The position numbers were made by a program, and so were the translations under genes. This document shows positions 26,452 through 34,612 of a stretch of DNA of 64,000 nt, one piece after another. Each line of letters begins with the position of its first letter. Position 1 is the stretch's first letter. The notes under the pieces were generated by a model that did not search any database, was not told the origin of the DNA, and worked only from the letters and a program-made list of their open reading frames with translations. This stretch comes from Corynebacterium poyangense (GTDB taxonomy: Bacteria; Actinomycetota; Actinomycetes; Mycobacteriales; Mycobacteriaceae): positions 372,001 to 436,000 of the forward strand of contig NZ_CP046884.1 in the NCBI RefSeq assembly GCF_014522205.1, written 5' to 3'.

Positions 26452-26472
26452 GCGAAAGCCCCTAAAAAACTT

Positions 26473-26503
26473 AGCCTACCGGGATTGATCCTGGTGGGCT
26501 TTT
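26473..26503 (+). terminator. Rho-independent terminator between the ppx operon and proC
   Basis: AGCCTACCGGG, a 6-base loop, and CCTGGTGGGCT pair as an 11-bp stem with two G-U pairs, followed by TTTTAGTT. A standard intrinsic terminator. Confidence 0.75.
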
Positions 26504-26519
26504 AGTTATGGTGTGTTCT

Positions 26520-27332
26520 ATGAGCACAATTGCAGTTCTTGGATGCGGGAAAATCGGTGAGGCTTTGGTATCGGGGCTCGTGAAGTCCGGGACCGCAGCG
26601 TCGGATGTCATCGCTACTAATCGGAATGCGCAGCGAGGCGCGGAGCTCCATGAGCGCTACGGGGTGAAGGACGAACAAGACAACACCCGGGCCGTAGAAC
26701 GGGCCAAGGTTATTTTTCTCTGCGTCAAACCACCGCAGATCGTGCCGCTTCTCAATGAGATTTCTAGAGCTTTAGATGACAATGATGAAGACAGCATTGT
26801 GGTGTCTATGGCTGCGGGAGTCCCCATCGCTGATATGGAGGAGGCATTACCGGCTGGAACCCCAGTAATTCGGTGTATGCCCAATACCCCCATGCTTCTG
26901 GGGGCTGGAATGAATGCTGTTGTCCGGGGTCGTTATGTCAATGATGACCACCTCGCCACTGTTACTGAGCTGCTCTCCGCAGTAGGGGAAGTCCTTGTGC
27001 TGAAAGAGTCTCAGATTGATGCGGCAGGGGCGTTATCGGGTTCTTCTCCGGCTTATGTGTTTCTTATGGCCGAAGCAATGATTGAAGCCGGGGTGGAACA
27101 AGGATTAGCTCGAGCTGAGGCAGAACAACTCACTATTAGTGCTCTTGCTGGGGCAGGAGCAATGCTCAAGGAGTCTGGAGAAGGTCCGGCGACGTTAAGG
27201 GCAAATGTGTCTTCCCCTGGAGGGACGACGATGGCTGCGCTCCGGGAATTTGAGGAGTCTGGTTTTCGGGGCATGTTCTTCCGAGCTATTGAAGCGTGCA
27301 CTCGCAAAGCAGCTCAGTTATCTAAGAAATAG
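26520..27332 (+). CDS. proC: Pyrroline-5-carboxylate reductase
   Basis: A 270-residue NAD(P)H-dependent enzyme that makes proline from pyrroline-5-carboxylate in the cytoplasm. The Rossmann motif VLGCGKIGEAL at the N-terminus, CVKPPQ, MPNTPMLLGAGM, and the C-terminal SSPGGTTMAALREFEESGFR signature are diagnostic. I chose the ATG at 26520 over the upstream start at 26508 because it gives MSTIAVLGCGKIG. No good ribosome site is visible. It stands alone between a terminator and a GC-rich hairpin. Confidence 0.95.
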   Translation: MSTIAVLGCGKIGEALVSGLVKSGTAASDVIATNRNAQRGAELHERYGVKDEQDNTRAVERAKVIFLCVKPPQIVPLLNEISRALDDNDEDSIVVSMAAGVPIADMEEALPAGTPVIRCMPNTPMLLGAGMNAVVRGRYVNDDHLATVTELLSAVGEVLVLKESQIDAAGALSGSSPAYVFLMAEAMIEAGVEQGLARAEAEQLTISALAGAGAMLKESGEGPATLRANVSSPGGTTMAALREFEESGFRGMFFRAIEACTRKAAQLSKK

Positions 27333-27337
27333 CTGGG

Positions 27338-27355
27338 ACCCCCGATTCTGGGGGG
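27338..27355 (+). terminator. GC-rich hairpin after proC
   Basis: CCCCC, six bases, then GGGGG form a short strong stem 5 bp after the proC stop. No T-run follows, so intrinsic termination is uncertain. Confidence 0.35.
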
Positions 27356-27461
27356 ATGAAAGAAGTGTGAGTGGCGCTTGTGATGCAGGCTAGCTCATGG
27401 GGAAGTAGTTACTCATGGGTAAGTCGCACCAGTCACAGCATTCACGCTAAGCTAGTTCCGG

Positions 27462-27471
27462 CACGTACGTG
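27462..27471. repeat. Palindrome CACGTACGTG upstream of the HTH gene
   Basis: A perfect 10-bp palindrome about 58 bp before the start of the 63-residue HTH gene. It shares the core GTACGT/ACGTAC with the 14-bp palindrome at 27924-27937 upstream of the bS22 gene. Confidence 0.4.
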
Positions 27472-27528
27472 ACACAACTGTAGGAGGGGAAGCCTACAGC
27501 GCGGGCGTCGCTGAAGGGTAAAGATAAT

Positions 27529-27720
27529 ATGCTGAATGAAAATAAAGGTAAATTCGTGACAGTAGCGGAAGTTGCGGAAGCCATGCGCGTATCCAAAATG
27601 ACCGTTTACCGCTTAGTTCATTCTGGAACTTTGCCAGCTGTCCGAGTTGGTCGCTCATTCCGTGTCCCAGAACAAGCCGTCAATGACTATCTTGAGCGCT
27701 CTGTTTATGACGTCGGATAA
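27529..27720 (+). CDS. Small MerR/excisionase-type HTH DNA-binding protein
   Basis: A 63-residue protein that is essentially one winged helix-turn-helix: TVAEVAEAMRVSKMTVYRLV followed by HSGTLPAVRVGRSFRVPEQAVNDYL, the excisionase/BldC-like fold. M. tuberculosis has an equivalent between proC and the bS22 gene, so this is a vertically inherited regulator and not a prophage remnant. Targets are unknown. Palindromes that could be operators lie on both sides. A terminator with a long loop follows its stop. Confidence 0.85.
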   Translation: MLNENKGKFVTVAEVAEAMRVSKMTVYRLVHSGTLPAVRVGRSFRVPEQAVNDYLERSVYDVG

Positions 27721-27750
27721 AGGCCCAGGCATCCAGCTGGTCATACCGCC

Positions 27751-27815
27751 GAGAAAACCCGCACCCACTTCTTCCTTGATCTAATTCAGCAGAAGAAAGG
27801 CTGCGGGTTTTTCTC
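27751..27815 (+). terminator. Terminator after the HTH gene
   Basis: GAGAAAACCCGCA at 27751-27763 pairs with TGCGGGTTTTTCTC at 27802-27815 across a loop of about 38 bases. The T-run lies within the 3' arm, and the symmetric A-run could allow function in both directions. Confidence 0.6.
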
Positions 27816-27832
27816 TTTCCCTCCTTGGGCGC

Positions 27833-27838
27833 TATGCT
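27833..27838 (+). promoter_or_regulatory. Candidate -10 element for the bS22 gene
   Basis: TATGCT 18 bp after the terminator of the HTH gene, about 130 bp before the bS22 start. It implies a leader of about 120 bases that contains the palindrome at 27924-27937. Confidence 0.35.
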
Positions 27839-27923
27839 AAGGGGCATTCGTGTCGTTTGGTGCCCGCCGCCCCCGGAGGTGCGCACTCCGCCTGTGCTCG
27901 GCGGTGGAGAAATCAGCGGCAAG

Positions 27924-27937
27924 TTTGTACGTACAAA
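27924..27937. repeat. Perfect 14-bp palindrome TTTGTACGTACAAA before the bS22 gene
   Basis: Fully symmetric, 30 bp upstream of the bS22 start codon. It could be an operator for a dimeric regulator or a short RNA hairpin near the ribosome site. Confidence 0.5.
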
Positions 27938-27967
27938 AAGAAACAAGGAAGTGAGCGAGGAAACCTT

Positions 27968-28069
27968 ATGGGTTCTGTTATTAAGAAGCGTCGTAAGCGT
28001 ATGTCGAAGAAGAAGCACCGCAAGATGCTGCGTCGCACCCGGGTACAGCGCCGCAAGCTCGGCAAATAA
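27968..28069 (+). CDS. 30S ribosomal protein bS22
   Basis: A 33-residue, extremely basic protein: [20 protein letters not shown] at the start and [10 protein letters not shown] at the end. This is essentially the sequence I recall for mycobacterial bS22, the small actinobacterial subunit protein found in ribosome structures, encoded in the same place after proC and an excisionase-like gene. The AGGAAG-type ribosome site (CAAGGAAGTGAG) lies about 20 bp upstream, which is rather far. A terminator follows at 28092. It is easily missed by gene callers because of its size. Confidence 0.93.
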   Translation: MGSVIKKRRKRMSKKKHRKMLRRTRVQRRKLGK

Positions 28070-28091
28070 TACGCAGCTTCATAGCGCGCTC

Positions 28092-28135
28092 ACCGCGTCG
28101 TACACCCCACATAGGAGGGGAGACGGCGCGGTTTT
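28092..28135 (+). terminator. Terminator after bS22
   Basis: ACCGCGTCGT and ACGGCGCGGT form a 10-bp stem with one G-U pair, followed by TTT. The loop is about 21 bases. Confidence 0.6.
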
Positions 28136-28143
28136 CCCTACTC

Positions 28144-28149
28144 TATACT
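28144..28149 (+). promoter_or_regulatory. Candidate -10 element for the 58-residue membrane protein
   Basis: TATACT 46 bp before the start at 28196, directly after the bS22 terminator. Confidence 0.4.
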
Positions 28150-28195
28150 CAAATAGGGAGTGGATAATTCAGCTGGGTAGAAAGGTCATCAGTCG

Positions 28196-28372
28196 ATGCA
28201 CTGGACTCGACTTCAAAAGGCGGCTTTAGGCTTTAATCTTTTCCTTGGCCTGATCATCCTCCTGCTTGGCCTAACCCGGCTCATTAGCGTGGACACCACA
28301 GTCACCGGCATTCTCATTGTGGTGTTGTTGAGCATTGTGGGATTGGTTCGCGGTAAATTCTGGGGCCTATAG
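28196..28372 (+). CDS. Small two-helix membrane protein, 58 residues
   Basis: An ATG ORF with AAAGG about 10 bases upstream and a -10-like TATACT at 28144. It encodes 58 residues. The first hydrophobic helix is about residues 10-27 (LGFNLFLGLIILLLGL) and the second about 35-51, and it ends GKFWGL. It stands between the bS22 terminator and the convergent HAD gene. I do not recognise the family. Independent transcription signals and a good ribosome site support it as a real gene. Confidence 0.65.
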   Translation: MHWTRLQKAALGFNLFLGLIILLLGLTRLISVDTTVTGILIVVLLSIVGLVRGKFWGL

Positions 28373-28393
28373 TCACGGCACCCAAGGCTCGGC

Positions 28394-29458
28394 TTATCTG
28401 CGAGCATAGGGCCGGATCAACTGATAAAGCCGCCAGCCACCGACACTGAAACCAGCGGTCATTAAGGCGGGTAAACCCCAGGTCCGAATGGCTTTTCGTA
28501 GACTACGATAATCATGAATTGCCCAACCCTGTTGACGAGCAGTTCGTTTTAGCGCCCGATCTGGATTCACCGCCACGGCAGTTCCCACCATGGTGAGCAT
28601 CGGTAAGTCATTAATGGAATCCGAATAGGCCGTGCACCGAGACAGGTCCAACTTTTGTAAGGCAGCGAGGGCTGCCACTGCGTGACGTTTGCCGGAGCCG
28701 TGCAGAATATCTCCCACCAGGCGGCCGGTGAACACCCCATCTTCTACTTCGGCCACGGTGCCTAGCGCGCCGGTAAAACCAAAGCGGCTAGCTAGGATCT
28801 GGGCTATTTGAACCGGGGTGGCAGAGACCAACCACACTTGGTGTCCTGCAGCTAAATGCGCTTCTGCCAGTTCCCTGGTCCCCGGCCAGGCGCGCCCTTC
28901 CATATGGGTATCGACGATTTCTTCGCAGAGTTCCTCAAGGTCGCTGACTTTACGACCCTTGATAAATTCCAAGGCTTGGAGCCGGCCCTCAGCCATGTCT
29001 TCGGCGTTTTCTTTTCCGGTGAGGCGGAACCGTAGTTGTTTCCACACGATAGGCAGGATGGTGCGGGGACGGAGATAACGTTTTCGGGCTAGGCCGAGTG
29101 CGAAAACGATGAGTGAGGAACCTCTGACTAGGGTGTTATCGACATCGAAGAAGGCGGCTACGTGATTGTCCTGGGGGATGGTGGGATCTGGGTGGTTGAG
29201 GCGGAACCCGCCAGCGGCTTGGATTGAGCCGCTGACCGAATCAACCCCGGAAGAAAACTCATCGAGTTCCAGATCGAAAGTGTCTTTAATGGCTTGAGCA
29301 GCAGCAGCTTCTCCGGCTTGGCGCTGGGTAGATTCCGCCACCGGAGGCAAGGCAATATCCTCAATGAAGCGACGTAAATTGCCGCGACTCAGGCTCCAAT
29401 GGGCCAGGAAATCTTCGGGGGTTCCACGGAACGGGGAACTGTTGTGTGGGAAGCTCAA
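28394..29458 (-). CDS. HAD-IB family hydrolase (SerB-like phosphatase)
   Basis: A 354-residue protein with the HAD nucleophile motif FFDVDNTLVRGS near residue 108-120, the motif II region VWLVSATPVQIA, and the motif III/IV AYSDSINDLPMLTMVG, all in order. Residues 1-100 form an unrelated helical N-terminus, and a hydrophobic segment lies near the C-terminus. M. tuberculosis has a SerB-like protein at the same position before hemA. It may dephosphorylate a small metabolite or a lipid, and the substrate is not evident. It starts with TTG after a good AGGAG site. Confidence 0.85.
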   Translation of the reverse strand: MSFPHNSSPFRGTPEDFLAHWSLSRGNLRRFIEDIALPPVAESTQRQAGEAAAAQAIKDTFDLELDEFSSGVDSVSGSIQAAGGFRLNHPDPTIPQDNHVAAFFDVDNTLVRGSSLIVFALGLARKRYLRPRTILPIVWKQLRFRLTGKENAEDMAEGRLQALEFIKGRKVSDLEELCEEIVDTHMEGRAWPGTRELAEAHLAAGHQVWLVSATPVQIAQILASRFGFTGALGTVAEVEDGVFTGRLVGDILHGSGKRHAVAALAALQKLDLSRCTAYSDSINDLPMLTMVGTAVAVNPDRALKRTARQQGWAIHDYRSLRKAIRTWGLPALMTAGFSVGGWRLYQLIRPYARR

Positions 29459-29605
29459 CCCAGGTACTCCTCAGCAGCTCGCTATGTCCTATGTCGAAGT
29501 AAAGCTGGTGACTTGTCTATCCTAAGCCTTGCAACTCGGCTTCGCCTGATGTGGATAATGTGCTGGGCAAAAGCTTGAAGGCTAATAAGAGTGTGAAGGA
29601 TGGAC

Positions 29606-29893
29606 ATGAAAAGGGTGGATAAGGCGCCGTGCGTCGAACTAATGGTTCGTCCACAATGCGGATCCTGCCACAGGGTCGCGGAGCAAATTAAACCCGTGGT
29701 GGAAGAAGCCGGGGCGAGGTTGAGCATCCTTAATGTTGAGGATGATATTCAGCTCAACATGGAATACGGAGATCGGGTTCCGGTGGTGGTGATCGAGGGG
29801 GAAGAATTCGCTTGCTGGGAAGTAGACAACGATGAGTTAGCCCAGGCTTTGTTGAGCATACATTCTCCGGGCGCTAGCGTAGATAGAACATAA
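29606..29893 (+). CDS. Glutaredoxin-like thiol protein (DUF836 family)
   Basis: A 95-residue thioredoxin-fold protein with the redox motif CGSC at about residues 18-21, following VELMVRPQ, and the cis-Pro segment DRVPVVVIEGEE near residue 58. This type occurs directly upstream of hemA in mycobacteria too. It may reduce a disulfide or mycothiol-linked partner; the substrate is unknown. I chose ATG 29606 (GAAGGA five bases upstream) over ATG 29600, which is adjacent to the same site. A hairpin follows immediately after the stop. Confidence 0.85.
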   Translation: MKRVDKAPCVELMVRPQCGSCHRVAEQIKPVVEEAGARLSILNVEDDIQLNMEYGDRVPVVVIEGEEFACWEVDNDELAQALLSIHSPGASVDRT

Positions 29894-29916
29894 GAATGCC
29901 CCCATAGGGGGTATTC
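29894..29916. repeat. 10-bp inverted repeat between the glutaredoxin gene and hemA
   Basis: GAATGCCCCC-ATA-GGGGGTATTC: ten pairs with one G-U, starting at the base after the stop codon and followed by CTTT. It is either a terminator or an operator of the C-run/G-run type. Confidence 0.5.
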
Positions 29917-29980
29917 CTTTGGATGAAACCGGGCGATAGGGAGGCCCGGTGTTCTCGTGCGCAGAGCAGAGAGGTGCAAT

Positions 29981-31423
29981 GTGAGTGTGCTCGTAGTCGG
30001 GATGTCGCATCGGTGTGCGCCGGTAGCGCTCCTGGAACAGTTGAGCATGGATCAACCACTCAGAGAAGAGGCTGCCGCCATGATGGTGGCGCGCCCTTCA
30101 CTGAGCGAGGCGATGATCATTTCCACGTGTAACCGCTTAGAGGTTTATACGGTCACCGCCAGCTTCCACTTTGGAGTTCAGGAAGTTGTTGAGGTGCTTC
30201 ATGACATCAGTGGGGTAGATGAGGAAACTCTTCGTAGCTACCTTTATGTCCGCTATGCTGATGCCGCAGCGGAACACTTGATGGTGGTGGCTGCCGGGCT
30301 TGACTCCATGGTGATCGGGGAGCAACAAATCATCGGGCAGGTGCGCACTGCTTATCAAGAAGCTTCAGAACTGGGCACCGTCGGGCCGGCTCTTCATTCT
30401 CTTGCTCAAACTGCGCTGCATACCGGAAAACGAATCCATAGTGAAACATCCATTGATGAAGCCGGTGGCTCCATGGTGTCTTTTGCTTTGGAAGAAGCAC
30501 TTTCCCAGATGAATCTTCCAGCCACGGCAGATCTCAACCAACCTTTTCACGGTACTAGTGCCTTAGTTCTGGGTGCTGGAGCCATGGCCTCCTTAGCCGC
30601 CACGCATCTCGGGAAATTAGGGATAAAACGTCTCATCATTGCCAACCGCACCAGGGAACACGCAGAACGCCTAGCTAAGCACGCGCGAGAAGCCGGAGTT
30701 AGCGCAGATGTCGTGGAGTTCGATGACCGTTTTTCCGTTCTCTCCCAAGTCGACATAGCTGTCTCTGCCACCGGAGCAGACCACTTCACCATCACCCAAA
30801 GCTCAATTCCTTCTAACCGCGCCCCCCACCTCATGTTGATTGATCTTTCTCTGCCACGAGATATCGATGATGATGCGGCTCTCTTGTCAGGGGTCCACTT
30901 GGTCAATATTGAACGGCTTCACCAAGCAATTGATAATCGAGATCATGCGCTGACCCCCAGCACTCAAGCAGCCTTCAAGATCGTCAGCGAAGAACTCGAT
31001 AATTTCACCTCCGAACAGCGGGTACGTGATGTGGTCCCCGCTGTGGCGGCACTTCGAAAACACGCCAACGAGGTAGCAAATAATGAGTTGAAACGGCTGA
31101 AAAGCCGAGTCCCTGGGATGCCAGAAGCCGATTTTGAAGAAGCTAGCCGTGCCGTGCGTCGAGTGGTGGATAAACTCCTTCATGAGCCTACGGTGCGGGT
31201 GAAAAAGCTCGCCGCAGAATCCGGAATGGTTTCCTATGAATCCGCACTTCAAGAGCTTTTTGGTTTAGCTCATACCGCCACTGAATCACAGCGCTCTACC
31301 TCTGTGAAACTATCTCAATTGCCCGACGCTCGCGAAATCACCACTACCCCGGCAAGCGCCATCAGCACGGTGGGTGCTAGTTCCTCCGCCATCCATACCT
31401 CTACCATCAGGAAGGACAGCTAA
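29981..31423 (+). CDS. hemA: Glutamyl-tRNA reductase
   Basis: A 480-residue enzyme that reduces glutamyl-tRNA to glutamate-1-semialdehyde, the committed step of C5-pathway heme synthesis. The N-terminus [14 protein letters not shown], the catalytic Cys50 in [22 protein letters not shown], and the NADPH-binding [13 protein letters not shown] are typical. The GTG at 29981 follows a GAGAGG site and matches the family N-terminus; an in-frame start at 29957 is less likely. The C-terminal 60 or so residues (Ser/Thr-rich) look disordered. It is the first gene of the hem block, 5 bp before hemC. Confidence 0.95.
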   Translation: MSVLVVGMSHRCAPVALLEQLSMDQPLREEAAAMMVARPSLSEAMIISTCNRLEVYTVTASFHFGVQEVVEVLHDISGVDEETLRSYLYVRYADAAAEHLMVVAAGLDSMVIGEQQIIGQVRTAYQEASELGTVGPALHSLAQTALHTGKRIHSETSIDEAGGSMVSFALEEALSQMNLPATADLNQPFHGTSALVLGAGAMASLAATHLGKLGIKRLIIANRTREHAERLAKHAREAGVSADVVEFDDRFSVLSQVDIAVSATGADHFTITQSSIPSNRAPHLMLIDLSLPRDIDDDAALLSGVHLVNIERLHQAIDNRDHALTPSTQAAFKIVSEELDNFTSEQRVRDVVPAVAALRKHANEVANNELKRLKSRVPGMPEADFEEASRAVRRVVDKLLHEPTVRVKKLAAESGMVSYESALQELFGLAHTATESQRSTSVKLSQLPDAREITTTPASAISTVGASSSAIHTSTIRKDS

Positions 31424-31428
31424 GACCG

Positions 31429-32340
31429 ATGGTTTCACGATCCTCTCTGCGCCTCGGAACCCGCGGAAGCAACCTAGCCCGTACCCAAACGGGGCATGTG
31501 GCCGCTGCGCTGGAAGCAGCTGGTTGTTCGGCCGAACTCACCATCATCACCACCGCTGGCGATGTCAATATGGCCCCGGTAGAAAGAATCGGTGTTGGCG
31601 TTTTCACTCAAGCCCTGCGTGAGGCGCTCCACGACGGGGAATGTGACATCGCGGTGCATTCCTTCAAAGATCTTCCATCAGCCCCCGATCCGCGTTTTCG
31701 GCTTGTCGTTCCGCACCGTGTGGACCCGAGGGAAGCCCTCATCGCTCGAGATGGTTTAACCCTGGAGCAATTGCCGCAGGGGGCGAAAGTAGGAACGAGC
31801 GCGCCTCGGCGGATTTCGCAACTGAAAGCCCTTCGCCCAGATCTTGATATTCGACCACTCCGGGGCAATATCGATACCCGGATGGGCAAAGTCCACAGCG
31901 GTGAACTCGACGCTGTGGTGCTTGCTTTTGCCGGGTTAAGTCGAGTTAACCTGGGCGATCAAGCAACTGAAGTCTTTAGCCCCCACGTGTTTCTTCCAGC
32001 TCCTGCTCAGGGCGCTCTGGCTCTGGAATGCCGGGCAGATGATGACGCCGCCCACTCGGCCTTGCTCCAACTTAGCGACCCGGAGGCAACGGCATGTACC
32101 ACGGCGGAACGCGCATTCTTAGCGCATCTGGAGGCCGGCTGTACTGCGCCGGTGGCGGCCTATGCCACCGCGGATCAGGGGAATATCACCTTATGCGGAG
32201 GGGTTTTTGGGCTCGACGGAACCAAGCGCCTAGTTAGCAGCCGCACCGCACCCTCTCACAGCGCCGAGGACATGGGGCGGGAACTCGCTGCGGAACTCCT
32301 AGCCCAAGGAGCGGGGGAAATTCTAGGAAGTGACCGTTAA
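31429..32340 (+). CDS. hemC: Porphobilinogen deaminase (hydroxymethylbilane synthase)
   Basis: A 303-residue enzyme that polymerises four porphobilinogens. [16 protein letters not shown] at the N-terminus, HSFKDLP with the conserved Asp, [20 protein letters not shown], and the cofactor Cys in [12 protein letters not shown] near residue 242 for the dipyrromethane attachment are all present. Its TAA overlaps the next gene's ATG by one base, showing coupled translation with the small downstream gene. Confidence 0.96.
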   Translation: MVSRSSLRLGTRGSNLARTQTGHVAAALEAAGCSAELTIITTAGDVNMAPVERIGVGVFTQALREALHDGECDIAVHSFKDLPSAPDPRFRLVVPHRVDPREALIARDGLTLEQLPQGAKVGTSAPRRISQLKALRPDLDIRPLRGNIDTRMGKVHSGELDAVVLAFAGLSRVNLGDQATEVFSPHVFLPAPAQGALALECRADDDAAHSALLQLSDPEATACTTAERAFLAHLEAGCTAPVAAYATADQGNITLCGGVFGLDGTKRLVSSRTAPSHSAEDMGRELAAELLAQGAGEILGSDR

Positions 32341-32708
32341 TGGCTAACCTGCACATTACTGAACACGCTTGCACGGTGGAACTCAATTGGTGGGAGAAGC
32401 TCGCGGCACGTCGTTCCGACCTCACCATCCCGGTCCGGGTAGTGCGAAATGTGGAGCTTCTTCCCGATGTATCCGATGTGGTCGCAGAGTTGCGGAGAAG
32501 CCCCGGAATCAGAGTGTCAGGGCTCACAAGTATTGGAACTTTTTGGGCAGAAGATGGAAGTCGAAAAAAGACTTTTGCGGTCTGTCATGGGCGACGTGGC
32601 GGATTGCTATTAGCGCTGGAAGGCGCCACTTTTGATCAGATAGTTCTGTCCACAGATAGTGCTCGGCACTACTCGGCGCAACTGGCCCAATATATGGTGG
32701 ACAATTAA
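32340..32708 (+). CDS. Small protein of unknown function between hemC and hemD
   Basis: A 122-residue soluble protein with no Cys cluster or membrane segment. It starts [20 protein letters not shown] and has a central block RVSGLTSIGTFWAEDG followed by GLLLALEGATFDQIVLSTD, an alternating strand pattern ending in a helix that suggests a PH-like beta barrel. I recall similar proteins of about this size in actinobacteria but no known function. Its ATG overlaps the hemC stop, so it is translated with the heme enzymes. Whether it acts in heme synthesis is unknown. Confidence 0.75.
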   Translation: MANLHITEHACTVELNWWEKLAARRSDLTIPVRVVRNVELLPDVSDVVAELRRSPGIRVSGLTSIGTFWAEDGSRKKTFAVCHGRRGGLLLALEGATFDQIVLSTDSARHYSAQLAQYMVDN

Positions 32709-32854
32709 CTCTCGGTTTGGTCAGTTCGCTTCTGTGTTTTATGGTGTAATACCACATCCTTTATCCGCCTCGTGCAAGGGGGTCCGCAAACTCTGCGGGC
32801 TCCGGAGTGCTAGCGAGGCGGTTTCCCTTGGACGCGTATTTAGAAAAGATCTTC

Positions 32855-34558
32855 ATGAGCAAGGACCCCCAGGTCGTTAGCGACCACGAGCCCGGATCTC
32901 AACCGGGCAAGGTCATCTTCGTCGGTGCCGGCCCCGGTAATCCCGACATGTTGACTGTGCGTGCCCGCGAAGTTCTGGCGAGCACTGCCCACGCCCTTTG
33001 TGACGCTGATGTACACCCCGCTATCCGGGAAATCGTCGGCTCGGCATTGCCTGTACCCCCGGAAAAGCTTGCGGCTGCTGAACAAGAATATGAACAGCTG
33101 TGTGCGGAGGCGAAGGCCAATGGTGCTCGCCGGAAGCCGCAGCGTCCAGCGCCGCCGACAGCTGCGGAAATCAGTGAAGTGGAGCCCGGCACCAAACCAG
33201 AACAGATCCTCCGGGATTTAGCGTCCTTGGTGGCTGCAGGCGAAGACGTCATTCGATTAGTAACTGGAAACCCTTTGAATCGGGAACCAGCGCTGGCAGA
33301 AATTGCCGCCGCTGGAGATGCAGGTCTCGAATTCCAGGTAGTGCCCGGAATGTCCTTGCCGGGGACCGTACCTTCTTTCGCTGGCATTGCTTTAGGTTCC
33401 ACCTACACCGAAACCAATATCACCGAACCAGGCGTGGATTGGGAGCAGCTTGCTGCCGCCCCACAACCACTAGTGCTAGAAGCAAAAGCAGAGCACTTGA
33501 CTGTTATTGCGGGCAAACTGTCGGGTGCAGGAATGCAGGCTGACACCCCAGTGACAGTGACCGTTAATGGCACTACCCGCTTGCAGCGCACACATGACTG
33601 CACCCTAGGAACTCTCGGGAAGCTCGATGCCGAATTGCCCGGCACTCTCGTGGTGACCTTAGGTAAAGGAGTCGATGATCGCACCAAATACTCTTGGTGG
33701 GAAAACCGGCCCCTGTATGGTTGGCGGGTGTTGGTACCCCGAGCCAAGGAACAAGCCGGCCCCATGAGTACCCGGCTGGCTAGCCATGGGGCAATTCCGC
33801 AGGAAGTTCCGACGATCTCCGTCGAGCCTCCGCGCAATCCCACCCCCATGGAACGTGCTGTGAAAGGCATTGTTGAGGGGCGTTATCAGTGGGTGGTATT
33901 TACCTCTGTCAACGCGGTTCATGCTGTCCGTGACAAAGTTGCGGAATTTGGATTAGACGCCCGTGCTTTTGCCGGAGTGCGCTTAGCCGCAGTTGGTACG
34001 AAAACAGCCGATGCCATCCGGAAACTAGGAATTACCCCAGAACTCCTGCCCTCACGCCACCAGCAAAATGCGCACGGCTTGGTTGAGGTATTCCCGGAAT
34101 ATGTAGAGGACCTAGACCCAGTCGGTCGGGTGCTGTTGCCCCGGGCAGACATTGCCAGTGAGGTTTTAGTCGAGGGAATCCGGGACCTAGGCTGGGAAGT
34201 TGATGATGTCGTGGCCTACCGCACGGTCAGGGCTGCTCCACCCAGTGCTGATATTCGAGACATGATTAAGTCAGGCGGATTTGATGCGGTATGTTTTACC
34301 TCCTCCTCCACGGTCCGCAACCTGGTAGGGATTGCTGGTAAACCCCACCAGCGCACCATCATCGCCTGTATCGGCCCCGCCACTGCCGCCACTGCCCAAG
34401 AAGTAGGTCTTCGGGTAGACGTGGTTCCCGAAGTCGCTGACATTCCTGCCTTAGTGGATGCTTTAGCAGACCATGTGGCAGCTCTCAGAGCCGCCGGGCA
34501 ATTGCCGCCACCCCGGAAGAAGCGGCGAGTAAGGCGTCGAAACAATCCTGAGAAATAG
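32855..34558 (+). CDS. hemD: Uroporphyrinogen-III synthase fused to a degenerate SUMT/CysG-like domain
   Basis: A 567-residue two-domain protein. Residues about 18-220 resemble uroporphyrinogen-III methyltransferase (VIFVGAGPGNPDMLTVRA; VVPGMSLPGTVPSFAGIALG), but the SAM site GGDPFVFGRG is reduced to TGNPLNREPA, so methyltransferase activity is doubtful. Residues about 290-550 are the HemD cyclase (WRVLVPRAKEQAG; VVFTSVNAV; FTSSSTVRN), which closes hydroxymethylbilane to uroporphyrinogen III. The same arrangement occurs in mycobacteria. The start is taken at ATG 32855. The preceding 146 bp hold no recognised gene. The C-terminus is basic (KKRRVRRRN). Confidence 0.9.
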   Translation: MSKDPQVVSDHEPGSQPGKVIFVGAGPGNPDMLTVRAREVLASTAHALCDADVHPAIREIVGSALPVPPEKLAAAEQEYEQLCAEAKANGARRKPQRPAPPTAAEISEVEPGTKPEQILRDLASLVAAGEDVIRLVTGNPLNREPALAEIAAAGDAGLEFQVVPGMSLPGTVPSFAGIALGSTYTETNITEPGVDWEQLAAAPQPLVLEAKAEHLTVIAGKLSGAGMQADTPVTVTVNGTTRLQRTHDCTLGTLGKLDAELPGTLVVTLGKGVDDRTKYSWWENRPLYGWRVLVPRAKEQAGPMSTRLASHGAIPQEVPTISVEPPRNPTPMERAVKGIVEGRYQWVVFTSVNAVHAVRDKVAEFGLDARAFAGVRLAAVGTKTADAIRKLGITPELLPSRHQQNAHGLVEVFPEYVEDLDPVGRVLLPRADIASEVLVEGIRDLGWEVDDVVAYRTVRAAPPSADIRDMIKSGGFDAVCFTSSSTVRNLVGIAGKPHQRTIIACIGPATAATAQEVGLRVDVVPEVADIPALVDALADHVAALRAAGQLPPPRKKRRVRRRNNPEK

Positions 34559-34612
34559 GAGCCTATGATGGTGAGGCGTCGAGATACCTAAACCCCTGAA
34601 AGAAGGATTGTG

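Noticed and set aside
27529..27720. Excisionase-like HTH gene as a prophage or integrative element remnant
   Set aside because: No integrase, attachment repeat or phage gene is nearby, and the same gene occurs between proC and bS22 in mycobacteria.
33403..33870. Long open frame of 155 codons antisense to the hemD fusion gene
   Set aside because: It mirrors the codon structure of hemD, has no ribosome site and encodes no recognisable domain. Similar long antisense frames occur over lpd (4339-4722) and hemA (30887-31252), as expected by chance.
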